DNA of 64,000 nucleotides, taken from assembly GCA_002794775.1 (NCBI GenBank), contig NBAY01000014.1, positions 620,001 to 684,000 on the forward strand, written 5' to 3'. Positions within the stretch are counted from its first letter, which is position 1. Each line of letters starts with the position of its first letter. This DNA comes from Porodaedalea pini. Its lineage: Eukaryota > Basidiomycota > Agaricomycetes > Hymenochaetales > Hymenochaetaceae. The notes under the pieces are model-generated. The model was not told the DNA's origin and ran no database searches. It worked only from the letters and a program-made list of their open reading frames with translations. Below, piece after piece: positions 45,113 to 55,587 of the stretch. The position numbers were made by a program, and so were the translations under genes.

Positions 45113-48100
45113 TCAAGGCGAGCGTCCCGATCGCCCTTGTTCCCTACCCTGGAACTTACCGGCCCACCACTGTGCCACTCCTTCCTGTCTCTCAGGCTCC
45201 GTCATTTCAAACATGGGTCGGAACTTCAGCTGCGACATCTCTAGGGTGTTGAGGGCGCGAGGAGCACTGGGAGTTGATTTATGAAATTTGTCAATGGCCT
45301 CTTGAGAGTTCGTCAAATTCTCAATTGGCTCCCAGGTGCGTTCTTCGTTCGGATACCCTTTCCAATGTACGAGGTATTTGAGCTTCCCTCGCACAAGTTT
45401 GGAGTCGACAACCTTTTCGACCTCATATTCCGGTACATCGTCAATGATTTCGGGCGGGGGTGGAAGATCCTGCTTTTGCGACGTATACTGCGGCTCGTGG
45501 TATGGGGAGAGGAGCACTTCATTGAAAACCGGATAGACTTTTTTCCATGTACGTGGAAGTTTAAGTCTATATGCTGACGTGCCAATTTTCTTTTCGACGA
45601 TGAAAGGCCCATAACGTTTATCTCCCAGCTTCTTCATAGGACGATCTGTCTTTAAGTGAGTTCCTTCGAGCATGACCTTTTCCCCAGGTTTATACTCGAT
45701 GGATTCTCCCTTCGTCCTGTCATAGAAGCGCTTCATGGTTTTGGCCGCATGCTTTAACGCCGATTCGGTTTCCTCCCTGATCTTGGCCATCCGGTCGGCA
45801 AACTGCTTCGCGGACTCATTGGTTGATTCGCGTCTAGGATTCGTGCCCTTATATGGGTGTCTCCCATGGTTGATGAAAAAGGGTGACGCTCCTGTCGACG
45901 TTTGTTCTTTGTCGTTATACGCAAATTCCGCTAGCGCAAGCCATTCCACCCAGTCCAACTGATGGTGGTTAACAAAGAGACGAAGGTACTGTTCAATCTC
46001 TTGGTTTATCCGTTCTGTCTGACCATCTGTCTGTGGGTGATATGCCGTTGACGGGTTTCCCTCGATGCCCAGTAACCGGTATAGTTCGTTCATGAATTTG
46101 GACTCGAACTGTGATCCTCTGTCATGAATAAACTTGCGTGGTATGCCGTGTAGCCTGAAGACATGATCCCGGTAGAGCCTCGCCATTCCTTCCGACGTTA
46201 TGCTCACTGAGGTAGGGATCGCATGCACCTGTTTACTGAACCTGTCAACGAAGACACAGATTGCGTTATGCCCATTGGACTCGGGTAGTTCGCCGATCAG
46301 GTCTGCTGTGACGATTTCCCAAGGACCTTTCGGGATCTCGTTTGGGTTCAGAGGATTGTGCGGTTTCGCTCTGTGTGCCTTCGTACGTTGGCACGCATCA
46401 CATCCCTCGACATACATTCGAACATCTCGTTGGATTCCCGGCCACCAGTAGTTGCGTGTGATCAACTCATGGGTCTTGTAGCGTCCTGGGTGTCCTGCGA
46501 GCGTGCTGTCGTGATGGTTTCGAATGATGTCTTCTCGGAGTTTATGGTCTTTCGGCACGTAGATCCTGCCCTTCCACATCAACAACCCTTCTTCTTCCTC
46601 CCACTCTCGTTCCTTCCGCTCTAACGCCTTCACAACTGCTCTGTCCCTGTTGTTTCGTACCCTTTTAATTCGTTTAACGAAGTCTGCATCCAGCGCTTCT
46701 AGCAGTGTTTCGTTTACAAATAAGTCCGGCTTGAGCAAAACAATGTCAATATTGTCGTTCTCCCCCCTCTCATGATCCGCTCGTCTCGAGAGGAGGTCAG
46801 CCTTAGTCATCAGGGCACCTGGTTTATGGAACAGTTTGAAGTCGTAGTCCGCTAACTCCTGTAGCCATCTCGCTTGTCGGTGGTTAATCTTCTGGGGTTT
46901 TCGGAAATACTGGAGGTTGAGGTGATCCGACCAGATTTCGAAGGTTTGTGTTGCCCCTAGAAGATATTGTCGCCAGTCATCCAGTGCGCACATGATCGCG
47001 AACATCTCTTTGTCATAGATTTCGTAATTGCGCTCTGCTTGGCTAAGCGCTTGTGATCGGTATGCGATTGGATGCCACTTTCCATCAACGAATTGGGACA
47101 GAATGGCGCCGTTAGCAAAATGCGACGAATCAGCCTCCACCCGAAATTGACCGTCATCAGTAGGCACTGTGAGTACAGGTTCTTCACAGAGCTTCTGTTT
47201 CAGACGTTCAAAGGCCTCCTGTTGCTCCACCTCCCACTTCCACTCTACATCTCCGGTCAACACTGTCAAGGGCTTCGCATAGTGACTGAATGCTAGGATG
47301 AAGCGGCGGTAATAGTTGCAGAACCCAAGGAAAGACTGTAGTTCTTTCTTGTTCTTAGGCACTGGCCAATCTTTTACACCCGCCACTTTGGCTGGATCCA
47401 TGTGAATCTGTCCGTTGCCGAGGATATGCCCAAGATAGTTCACGGTCTCTTGAGCGAAGCTGCACTTTTCTGGCTTTAAGAACAACTTGTTTGCTCGCAA
47501 CACTTCCAGGACTTGTCGGACGAGTTTGTCATGATGTTCGCGAGTTCGTGCGAAGATCAGGATGTCGTCCATGTAGACTATGACGTGTCCATCATTGACG
47601 AGTTCTCGGAAGATCTCGTTCATGAATCCTTGGAAGGTTGCCGGTGAGTTTGTGAGACCGAAAAACATGACCGTTGGTTCGAATAGACCGCGGTTTGTCC
47701 TGAAGGCGGCTTTATGCTCGTCGCCCTCTCGAATCCGAATGTTATTGTAACCCCAACGTATGTCAAGCTTCGTGAAGAATTTTGCCTGTTTCGTTTTGTC
47801 AATGAGCTCTTGGATTAGAGGTAACGGGTATTTGTTCTTAACCGTCATCTCGTTGAGCCGGCGATAGTCCTGTACGGGGCAAAGCTTGCCATCCTTCTTT
47901 TTTATGAAGAAGAAGGGGGATGCCATCTCAGATTGAGAGTTACGAATACGGCCAGTTCTCAAGTTTTCGGTGAGGAATTCGTCCAGTGCCACCTGTTCGG
48001 ATGGGCTGAGCGGGTAGATTTTACAGTCAGAGAGCTTTGATCCCGGCTTGAGTTCAATAGCATGATCCCAAGGGCGTCTCTCTGGTAACTGATCGAATTC

Positions 48101-48676
48101 CTGTTCACTGAAGACGTCCGCGAACTCTTTGACATAGTTCGGGACTTCCTCGAGCACCTGTTGTCTGACCTTCAGCGCTTTTCTCGGATCGGACTTAATG
48201 TACCTGTCCCAATCGAAGAGGAAGAGCTGATCACCATCTTCAAGTTCCACCAAATCAAGGTTTTCGTCGGGGTCTGCATCAATGTCCTCTAGACTACGGA
48301 TATAGCCGCATACATCGGGGCATCGATCAAATTCGATCGTTGATTTTTGCCAGTCGATGTTGGGATTGTGCAGCTTTAACCATTCATGTCCGATGAACAC
48401 ATCTGTTTTCCCTAGATCTGTGACCGCGAAGTGGATGCGCTCCGAATGATCTTTAATCGTCATGCGCATTTCCACAAACTCTGTGATCGAGCCGTCCTTG
48501 TTGAGCGTGCCGTCAGCATTATAGACTCGGATTGGGATGGGTGTCTTTTTTGTCCGGATCTGATGCTTTTCGACGAAGGATCGGTTGATACATGAGCCAG
48601 TGCAGCCACTGTCCAGTAGGGCGTCTACCTTGAACTGGTTACCGGTGTTGGTCGTTTGAAGGAGAATCGGTACCAT
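45113..48676 (-). CDS. pol: Pol polyprotein (protease, RT, RNase H, integrase, chromodomain)
   Basis: An uninterrupted 1,187-codon frame. Protease has ALLDSGCTGS at about residue 20. RT has RWGYNNIRIREGDE and YMDD (near 47,570). RNase H has the VEADSSHFA and YRSQALSQAERNYEIYDKE regions. Integrase has an HH-CC motif ending CDACQRT, then DDE residues in ADLIGELPES, HDRGSQFES and a downstream Glu. A chromodomain (YEVEKVVDSKLVRGKLKYLVHWKGYP, near 45,370) ends the protein. It starts at an ATG six bases after the TAA that ends the previous frame, so it is made either by reading through TAA-CAG or by re-initiation. Everything needed for reverse transcription and integration looks intact. Confidence 0.95.
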   Translation of the reverse strand: MVPILLQTTNTGNQFKVDALLDSGCTGSCINRSFVEKHQIRTKKTPIPIRVYNADGTLNKDGSITEFVEMRMTIKDHSERIHFAVTDLGKTDVFIGHEWLKLHNPNIDWQKSTIEFDRCPDVCGYIRSLEDIDADPDENLDLVELEDGDQLFLFDWDRYIKSDPRKALKVRQQVLEEVPNYVKEFADVFSEQEFDQLPERRPWDHAIELKPGSKLSDCKIYPLSPSEQVALDEFLTENLRTGRIRNSQSEMASPFFFIKKKDGKLCPVQDYRRLNEMTVKNKYPLPLIQELIDKTKQAKFFTKLDIRWGYNNIRIREGDEHKAAFRTNRGLFEPTVMFFGLTNSPATFQGFMNEIFRELVNDGHVIVYMDDILIFARTREHHDKLVRQVLEVLRANKLFLKPEKCSFAQETVNYLGHILGNGQIHMDPAKVAGVKDWPVPKNKKELQSFLGFCNYYRRFILAFSHYAKPLTVLTGDVEWKWEVEQQEAFERLKQKLCEEPVLTVPTDDGQFRVEADSSHFANGAILSQFVDGKWHPIAYRSQALSQAERNYEIYDKEMFAIMCALDDWRQYLLGATQTFEIWSDHLNLQYFRKPQKINHRQARWLQELADYDFKLFHKPGALMTKADLLSRRADHERGENDNIDIVLLKPDLFVNETLLEALDADFVKRIKRVRNNRDRAVVKALERKEREWEEEEGLLMWKGRIYVPKDHKLREDIIRNHHDSTLAGHPGRYKTHELITRNYWWPGIQRDVRMYVEGCDACQRTKAHRAKPHNPLNPNEIPKGPWEIVTADLIGELPESNGHNAICVFVDRFSKQVHAIPTSVSITSEGMARLYRDHVFRLHGIPRKFIHDRGSQFESKFMNELYRLLGIEGNPSTAYHPQTDGQTERINQEIEQYLRLFVNHHQLDWVEWLALAEFAYNDKEQTSTGASPFFINHGRHPYKGTNPRRESTNESAKQFADRMAKIREETESALKHAAKTMKRFYDRTKGESIEYKPGEKVMLEGTHLKTDRPMKKLGDKRYGPFIVEKKIGTSAYRLKLPRTWKKVYPVFNEVLLSPYHEPQYTSQKQDLPPPPEIIDDVPEYEVEKVVDSKLVRGKLKYLVHWKGYPNEERTWEPIENLTNSQEAIDKFHKSTPSAPRALNTLEMSQLKFRPMFEMTEPERQEGVAQWWAGKFQGREQGRSGRSP

Positions 48677-48682
48677 GAGCTG

Positions 48683-49270
48683 TTACCCCCGAGACCCTCT
48701 TACGAACCGTTTCGGACCCCTCAGGTCCCTAACAGCTGCCACGGCATCTGGTTCTTCTAGCGCAATGATTTGACGCACCGTCTCTTCATTCGCTTCAGCA
48801 TGCCTCTGCTGTTTCATCCACACTCGGAGAGTCGTTAAAGCACTTTCGAGTTTATCCTCTTTGAGACGCCGTACTACCCATGGGGCCGTAAAGGGGACAG
48901 GGCGATCTCTCCAGGACTTCCTCTCAGCTTGTTTTGACGAGTTTTCATTTTTCACGGATTTCGGTTCAGTTCCGGCCAAGGAAGAAATAGAATTAAAAGA
49001 TTCGGAACAGGGTTTTACATGATTTTTTGACACAGGAGTAGGACGAGATGATGAGGCAGACGTGTTGTTACATATAGGCATATCTATACTACTAGCTACT
49101 GGTACAGGGACAGAAGGAATATTTTTGCGAGTGACATTGCTTTTTACATTTTTTTGTATTTTATCTAAATTATCTACAGAGTCCATAGAATTATCAAAAA
49201 TGGCCGTTTGAAAAACCGAAACTGAACCTATCCCAGTCAGTGCCGTGTTCACTGCTGGGGTTCCGCAAAA
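48683..49270 (-). CDS. Second gag-side frame, Ser/Lys-rich linker
   Basis: About 190 codons in the same phase as pol and in the -1 phase relative to gag, overlapping the gag stop (TGA at 49,249). The sequence is Ser/Asn/Lys-rich and disordered, then a helical segment near the end (RRLKEDKLESALTTLRVWMKQQ). No ATG opens it near the overlap, so it is probably translated by a frame shift from gag. It ends in TAA followed by CAGCTCATG. Confidence 0.65.
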   Translation of the reverse strand, partial: FCGTPAVNTALTGIGSVSVFQTAIFDNSMDSVDNLDKIQKNVKSNVTRKNIPSVPVPVASSIDMPICNNTSASSSRPTPVSKNHVKPCSESFNSISSLAGTEPKSVKNENSSKQAERKSWRDRPVPFTAPWVVRRLKEDKLESALTTLRVWMKQQRHAEANEETVRQIIALEEPDAVAAVRDLRGPKRFVRGSRG

Positions 49271-50334
49271 TCCAACTCCCGCTCAAAGAGCGCCTCCTCT
49301 TCTTCCTCCGCAAAGTCTGACTCCTTGAGCGTCGTGGTCTCGTCTGCCCAGACTTTTCTCTCTCGGGGTTCCATCCCCATCAACACAGCCCTTATCACCT
49401 TCTTCTGCATTGGGCAATTCCTCTGTAGATGTCCAGATTCCTTGCAGTAGTAGCAGAGTCCGGCTTTCCTCAGCTCTTCGAGTGAGACGTCCATCGGCTT
49501 CCCCATGCCTCCGTATGTGACTCCGGTGGCATCGCGTCTTTCGGGGATTCTTGGTGTGAACGTCTGGGTAGGTTTTGGTGGGAGCACCTGAGGTCTGGAT
49601 GGGGCAGCGTGCATTTGTTCGATGGCCTTCATCTGACGTCTAGCGTTGTTGAATCGAATGGCTTTTTCTTGCCAGCCTTTGTACGTGGTTGGGACCGTGT
49701 CACTCATTTCGATTCGGTATACGATCTCTCTATCCAAGGCTTTCGTCAGTTTGTGGATGAGGGTGTCATCATTCTTTGCGTCATCATTGTATCCTGCCGC
49801 ACGGCGATAGATGTCGAACTGCTGGAAGAATTGGTCGGCTGTGATGTCTCGGGTGTGCTTCCAGCTATCCAATTTTTGCATGGCATTCATGCGTTCGTTC
49901 GGATCTCCGAACGCTTTCTCCAGCTGTTCGTTAAACTTCTGGCGACTGACGAGCGAAAAGATCAGATAGCCGTCCATCTTGATGCTTTCCAGGAAGTTCT
50001 GTGCCCAGAGTGCGGCCGAGCCTTCCGTCATGAACGACAACACGAAAAGGAAGTAGTCCTTGTCGTTCATGAAGTCCTCTGCGTTAGCTTCAACGTAAAG
50101 GGTGATGGCACGTTCGAACTTCTTGTAGTCTCGCCCGTTGAATGCCTCGGGTTTGGCGATATGTCTTCCTCCACTGCGGCTTGTTGGTGGAGGGACAGGT
50201 GCGGCTGCGGCTGCTGGCGTGGGGGTTGCGAGTAATCCCAGGCCGTGTAGCGCGTTGATGATCTCCTGCATCATGTCGTTTGAGATTGTCGGAGTTGCGG
50301 CTGCTGGCGCAGCTGGGGCTTGGGGTTCTGCCAT
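49249..50334 (-). CDS. gag: Gag of the young gypsy element
   Basis: 361 residues from an ATG at 50,334. An Ala/Pro-rich start is followed by a Gag domain (GGRHIAKPEAFNGRDYKKFERAITLYV.., about residues 60-200). Then comes a CCHC zinc knuckle CYYCKESGHLQRNC (CX2CX4HX4C, near 49,440) and an acidic C terminus. It forms the particle that packages element RNA. No internal stops. Confidence 0.92.
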   Translation of the reverse strand: MAEPQAPAAPAAATPTISNDMMQEIINALHGLGLLATPTPAAAAAPVPPPTSRSGGRHIAKPEAFNGRDYKKFERAITLYVEANAEDFMNDKDYFLFVLSFMTEGSAALWAQNFLESIKMDGYLIFSLVSRQKFNEQLEKAFGDPNERMNAMQKLDSWKHTRDITADQFFQQFDIYRRAAGYNDDAKNDDTLIHKLTKALDREIVYRIEMSDTVPTTYKGWQEKAIRFNNARRQMKAIEQMHAAPSRPQVLPPKPTQTFTPRIPERRDATGVTYGGMGKPMDVSLEELRKAGLCYYCKESGHLQRNCPMQKKVIRAVLMGMEPRERKVWADETTTLKESDFAEEEEEALFERELDFAEPQQ

Positions 50335-51077
50335 GATAGGCAGTGGTGTTGGTGATGGGTGGGGTGGTTGGTGGGCTCCTAGCTCGTCGTCTAGGCGTAC
50401 CAGGTCGTCGTCGGTCAGGGGTGGTAGTTGTGCGAGGACAGCGTCGGCAGTGTCTTCTGGTGGTGTATTCCACCGCTGTGCCGCTGATCCAGGCAGTCGA
50501 GCGTACGGGTGTGGAGCCAGCTCAAATCAGAGACAACACTGCCAGCCGACAGGTGGTGCAGACACCTGCGGATCTGATTGAGCGCTGTAACAAAAACTCC
50601 TGATGTGGTGGTCGTCTTTCACTTGCTGATCAAACCCGGATCTTCCTCTGTGAAGACTCCAACGGGCGCCAAGGGACCTTTCCGAAGATCACCCCCAAGG
50701 CCTGGTAGCTACTCTCGAGTGGGTCGGACTCAACGTTACCCCCTCTCAAACGAGCGCTAGTTGATCGAATAGAAAGAGGACGGCGGGTTGTGAAACGAGT
50801 GAGTTTAATAATGAAGGTAAGGAATTAACGACGTATCGGCCTGATTGATGCACGTGAGATCGATCTAAGAATAGGTGTGGGTCGAAGCGATCGTAGTCGG
50901 GGTCGCAGTCCAAGTCGTCGGACGCGTCGGATAAGAATGTTGGTCTAGAGTTCGGGGTTACGGACAGGTAGTGGTCGGTTTTGAGGTTGTTGGACGGTAG
51001 GAGATGCGAATGTTTAGAGCCAGTGTGGCGTTGGTGACTGAGAATGCGCAAGGCGGTAGGGGTAAGTTTCGACCTTG
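50335..51077 (-). other. Leader between 5' LTR and gag
   Basis: About 740 bp of mostly non-coding leader. A frame at 50,343-50,600 on the plus strand is a shadow. The sequence next to the LTR does not show a clear TGG-type primer site. Confidence 0.5.
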
Positions 51078-51502
51078 TGTCAGCGACGGACTACGGGTAC
51101 GCAAATGGTAGCCGGGTCGCGCGGAACTCAGTCAGAGGAGGAGGGAGACAAGAGAGAGAGCGGTGAGCCAGGGGGAACTGACACAGCGCGGAGATAAGGA
51201 GCAGCTTCTGGAAGTAGCCAGGTAGAATTGACCAGGTCGAAACTAGGGGATAAGTACAGGAGGACTACCTACTTATATACCCTTCAGCGGCTGCGCACGG
51301 ACCAGGGAATTAACTACTACATAAGGATAGATGATAGAACGTCGTGGAACTTCATAGAATAATGAAATCATAGGATCGGTCAGCGAGTAAGGATAGTGCG
51401 AGAAGGAGCGTAATGAATAATGAGTAAGCAGGAATAAGCGTGATTAGTGATGGATGGATAAGATATGATAAGATAAGATAATTTAAAAAAGCGTCCATGA
51501 CA
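51078..51502 (-). repeat. 5' LTR of the young gypsy element
   Basis: Pair of 44,676-45,100, followed by the CACCC duplication. A TATATA sequence is present in the part shared by both copies. Confidence 0.95.
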
Positions 51503-51870
51503 CACCCTCGCCGCCGCCGTCACATACCCACCACATCCCGGCCTTTCCGCCGTCACCACCCCCAGTTCCCCCCACTCGTCTTACGACCCTTACCCTGTCA
51601 CGTGCCCAGCAACCCCCTGCCCCACCTGGTCCGCTCCTTAGTTTACGTCACTCTTCTCCCATTAGACAGACTGACGTTCCCACCTTACCTCCTCCTCTCC
51701 TAACATCCTTTAAACTTCCTCGCCGTTATAAACATTCATTACAGCCTGTCACTGGCCCTCCTTCCCTGTCTAACTTCCCTCGATAGCCCTGGGTTTCTTT
51801 GTATTAGTCCTATCACGCTTCCGATCCCCCTTCTAGAGAGTAGGTAGTGCAGAGCAGTGCAGATCATAAA

Positions 51871-54770
51871 TACTATGTCACGAGCCACAAATTACATAAA
51901 ACAAGCTACAAAAACAATCGCGTTCACGCTCACTCCACCACATCCCCAACATCTTACATCGAGCCCGAACGTATGTCAAACCCATCCAAACTCAAAGCCA
52001 AAATGGCAAAGCTCCGAGTAACGGAGCCAGCCACAGTCGTGCAACCAGCAGCGATTCCGATGTCTGAAAAGTATGTCTGAAAGTATGTTATGGAACGTTG
52101 ATCATCAACAAGCATTGATGAACTTGAATACCTCGTAGGGAAACCATCGACTTGCCGAAGCAATGGATGTATGGTCTGCGATTAAAGCTCAGAGATTATC
52201 ATCGTATCTGCAAGGAATGGAACCTGCCTTGGGAGGAAGACCCGATTGCATGCATGCACGCCATATCAGACTGGGTCATTCGCGCCACAGGCGTTTACTT
52301 CAAGTTACGTACGGTTACCTATCGAGGCGAGACAGCGCAGATCGTCACGTTCGTCATCGACAAGAATCGACAACTAAAAAGCAACGAATTCTCGAGCGAC
52401 GTAATGGAGAATGTGCGAAAACTGTTCGGGATCAAGCACAAGCCGCGCTGGTTCGAGTTATATGACAGAAATAGCCCAGACGAGGATGAGGACGCTCTCA
52501 GTAGTGGGGACGAGGAATTTCCGCATCTTGACCTTCAACGCCGGGTAGACGATGACAACGACGACGACTTGGAAGTGGTCAATGAAAGTGACTTTGAGTC
52601 TGAATCAGAATCGGAGTCGGAGTCGGAGTCGGACAAGTTCGACTAGGCTTCTTCTATCAGAAGGAGGTGGCAGTAGTTGTAGCATTGTAGTTTTTCCCTG
52701 ACATGCTCTCGTCATGCGTTTTGTTATCGCCATGCGGCCCATATCGATATTGTCAGTTCGACTCTGCAACTTTCCACAATACTATACATTCAGTTCTCAT
52801 CAGCGTATCGAAGAGCGGACAAAGCAAATAATCCTCTCTCTTTCAATATACTGTATCGGTCTGCAAGTGCACCCTGGCGACCGGCCGACAAGTCATGCCA
52901 AAAAAGTTCAATCGTAAGTAACCAGGCCACGGTTACACGTCGCATGACCTGACACTACCAACTGAGCCTTGAGGACCACAGTCCACAATCTGTACATGCG
53001 ACTGCTGCTGGTATATTATCTAATTACCGCCCTGTTGTAGCTGGATTTGAGTGAAATAAGGGCCGGATTTAAACCGTTTGACATCCCCAAACTGCACGAT
53101 GTCCATCAGCAGACCTTACTGAGGAATCAACAAGACCACTGGCTTCGCTTGTGTAGAGTGATTTATTTTTCGTGCCATTACACAATTAATATGGAAGACT
53201 ATTGTTGGCAATTGCCTTCCCGTTGCACGTTACACAGGGTGGAATGAGCTACACAACTGTCCTTCCGTTGAACGTTACGGTTGCCTGGGTACAGACTGAT
53301 GCAGTACCATTGCCGTAACAACCCTCTCGAGAAGCTCAATCCTTTGAACTTGAGGTGCGCCTAATCGTCTTATTATTTCCCAAGAATGTCTAAAAGCTTC
53401 ATCTGTACTCTTGGCATTCAGATGATGACGGAAGCTCGTTACAACTACTTTTGGACCGAATTTGGGTTCTGATATCTGAGTGGTCTCAGTTTGATGCGTA
53501 GTCGTGATCTGTGATTTGCGGAACGTGATATACTATGAGTACTTGTGTAACCGAGGTCAAGATGCGCTCGACGTGTTGTTGCTCTTGTTTTCCTTCCACC
53601 GCATCGCCTGTGCTTCCTTTACCGTAAAATTACCCCAGCATCTCAAATTCCGGCGATACGTTTCCGAGGATGTGATGAGCGTGTCCGCCCAGATGTAACT
53701 GAAAACAGAACACTCATAGACTCGTGCCGCTCCAAGTTATTGAACAGCCCCTGTACGTGCATGCATGGATCATATAACTGTCCTCTAGCTTACAGGCGCT
53801 GAAGGGTGGCTGAAGAGAAGTGACGAGGACTACATTACGTGGTCTGTGTACGCATTCATGCCGAGAGTACTGTCTCAAGAGAATGAAGCGGAGGCCTCAG
53901 CGGTGATCGACCCAATCGTGGGGCGCTAGTGGCAGGCCGATCTCTCTAAGAAAATCTCCCAGAAAAAGCATTAGCTCTCCTCGGAGAACTGCAAGCACTG
54001 AAAGGGCTCGCGAAGCAGCACAGGAGGAAGCACGATGAGATGTATCTGTGGTACATGTATCAGACCAAGCGTATACCGTCAATGAGAAGAAAGACACGGC
54101 TGAGCCAACAGCTAGTGAATGTGAGCACAGGGAAGGATGGCGAGAGACCTTGAAGGAAGGTCGCGATCACACTGGGTCGAGCACATGCCCATAGAAGCTC
54201 TGCGTGCCCCATTGCCAGCTTGGCCAGCGTCACGAGTGTCTCCTCATCTACTGTCGACTCTGAGACTTTCACTAGCTCGATTCGATCACTGCGGATAGGT
54301 CCGAGTCTGTATGCGTTTATGTGATCAGCGGATGCAGCAGTGTGCGAAAGGCTGAGATGGCGGACCTTGCAGATTTCGACATGAGCGAACTGGAAGGTCT
54401 CAGGAACAGTGATAGGGATAAACGCTCTCGCTACCGTTGAGCCTCTTGATGTCTTTGTTTCCGGCGCATCTGATTTCGGCGCAGGCGCGAATCTCGCAAT
54501 TTACATACGCAATGTCCTCGCAAGCTTTTCGCCCGAGTCCGGCCTGCCCAGCATGGGCACTAGTTCTCCGCACGTATCCTGGCTCCGACCCTTCAGAGTC
54601 CAGTTCCTTGGCCGCCGACCTTCATCCTCCATCAGAATCACCGAACGAATAACGCACCAGGCGCTCCATAATGGCAGACCTCTAGTCGCATGCGTCACCC
54701 ATGATTAAGATCCCGCAGCTCCTTGAGACGGCACCTGAATCGAACAGCAGCTCGATAGTCGGCTCGGAGT
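51871..54770. repeat. Segmental duplication copy II, right part
   Basis: Aligns with 32,571-34,871 and then, without interruption, with 40,250-40,370. It is the empty-site counterpart of the 5.4-kb inverted-repeat element (junction near 54,655). Confidence 0.85.
51973..52646 (+). CDS. Acidic-tail family protein, copy II
   Basis: Exon 1 is 51,973-52,070 and exon 2 is 52,139-52,646, with a 68-nt GT..AG intron, giving 201 residues. The conserved core matches copy I (LPKQWMYGLRLKLRDYH.., LPWEEDPIAC, VIRATGVYF, AQIVTFVIDKN, KLFGIKHKPRWFELYDRN). The tail is longer, with expanded Ser-Glu repeats (GAATCGGAGTCGG units in the DNA). The Pro-rich retroposon landed in its upstream palindromic motif, leaving only TGTCACGAGCCAC, so its expression may differ from that of the other copies. 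Confidence 0.8.
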
Positions 54771-54850
54771 GAGTATGTCAGACATTGAATTTTGGAAACC
54801 AATGATTTGGTCAAGTTACAAATTTCGACAAAAATAACAACAAATAACAC
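52647..54850. other. Duplicated region without a recognised gene
   Basis: Partner of 33,337-34,871 and 40,250-40,370. Short frames on both strands are not conserved between the copies. Nothing further is supported. Confidence 0.5.
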
Positions 54851-54875
54851 GTGACTACCATCAGTCACGAGCCAC
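54851..54875 (+). promoter_or_regulatory. Palindromic upstream motif
   Basis: GTGACTACCATCAGTCAC followed by GAGCCAC, the same layout as at 32,565, and about 75 bp before the ATG at 54,945. Confidence 0.6.
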
Positions 54876-54944
54876 GGAGTCAACGATGAGCTGCGTCAAG
54901 GATCATGCTTATGCAAACCATCATCGCCCATGACCTTATATCAA

Positions 54945-55587
54945 ATGTCAGACTCACTCAATGTCAACTCTAGGATTAAAAGACTCCGACTCACAAAGTC
55001 AGCCGCAGTCTTGCGACCAGCAACGATCTCGAAGCTCGAAAAGTATGTTGCGAGATCTTGGGGTCATTAACACGCATTTATATTGACGAACTTGAATACA
55101 TAACAGAGAAATCATCGAATTGCCGAAACAATGGATGTACGGTCTACGACTCAAGTTCAGAGACTATCATCGTATCTGTAAACAATGGAACTTGCCTTGG
55201 GAGGAAGATCCTTTCGTGTGCATGGATGCTATATCAGACTGGGTCATCCGAGCCACGGGCGTTTACTTCAAGTTACATATAGTCACTTATCGAGGCGAGA
55301 CTGCGCAGATCGTCACGTTCGCCATTGACAAGAATCGTCAACTGAAAAACAAGGAGTTCTCGAATGACGCGATGGAGAATGTGCGAAAGCTGTTCGGGAT
55401 CAAGCACAAGCCGCGTTGGTTCGAGTTATATGACAGAAATAGCCCGGACGAGGATGAGGACGCTCTTAGTAGTGGAGACGAGGAATTTCCGCATGTCGAC
55501 CTTGAACGCCGGGTAGATGACGATGACGACGACGACTTGGAAGTGGTCAATGAAAGTAACTTTCAGTCTGAATCAGAGTCTGAGTAG
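54945..55587 (+). CDS. Acidic-tail family protein, third copy
   Basis: Exon 1 is 54,945-55,042 and exon 2 is 55,107-55,587, with a 64-nt GT..AG intron, giving 192 residues. The core is well conserved with the other two intact copies. The acidic tail is slightly shortened by a TAG; the next codons (ESDKFD, then TAG at 55,606) are the ancestral end. The aspartate run (DDDDDDD) is longer than in the other copies. Confidence 0.78.

Larger units (their letters stand above)
44676..51502 (-). mobile_element. Nearly intact Ty3/gypsy chromoelement
   Basis: A 6,827-bp element with 425-bp LTRs (TGTCAG...CATGACA) and a CACCC duplication (44,671-44,675 and 51,503-51,507). The LTRs differ at about five positions (about 98.8% identity), four of them transitions, so insertion is recent. 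Order on the minus strand: LTR, leader, gag, a second frame, long pol, polypurine tract, LTR. All domains are open; only the gag/pol joints need recoding. Confidence 0.95.
44220..51870 (+). mobile_element. Pro-rich retroposon-like insertion, interrupted by an LTR element
   Basis: The unit is defined by its 11-bp flanking repeat and by its absence from copy I. Without the nested LTR element it is about 820 bp. One frame crosses the junction after the duplicated CACCC is collapsed: it runs from before 44,220 (..RQARQACQFVTELIDYRQAIL..MDSSPAPAAPSP) into 51,508 (SPPPSHTHHIPAFPPSPPP..) to a stop near 51,785. The product is Pro/Ser-rich with a short basic stretch, like the ORF1 or leader region of non-LTR elements, but no RT is present. 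An 11-bp duplication suits target-primed retroposition. No poly(A) tail is seen. Confidence 0.6.
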
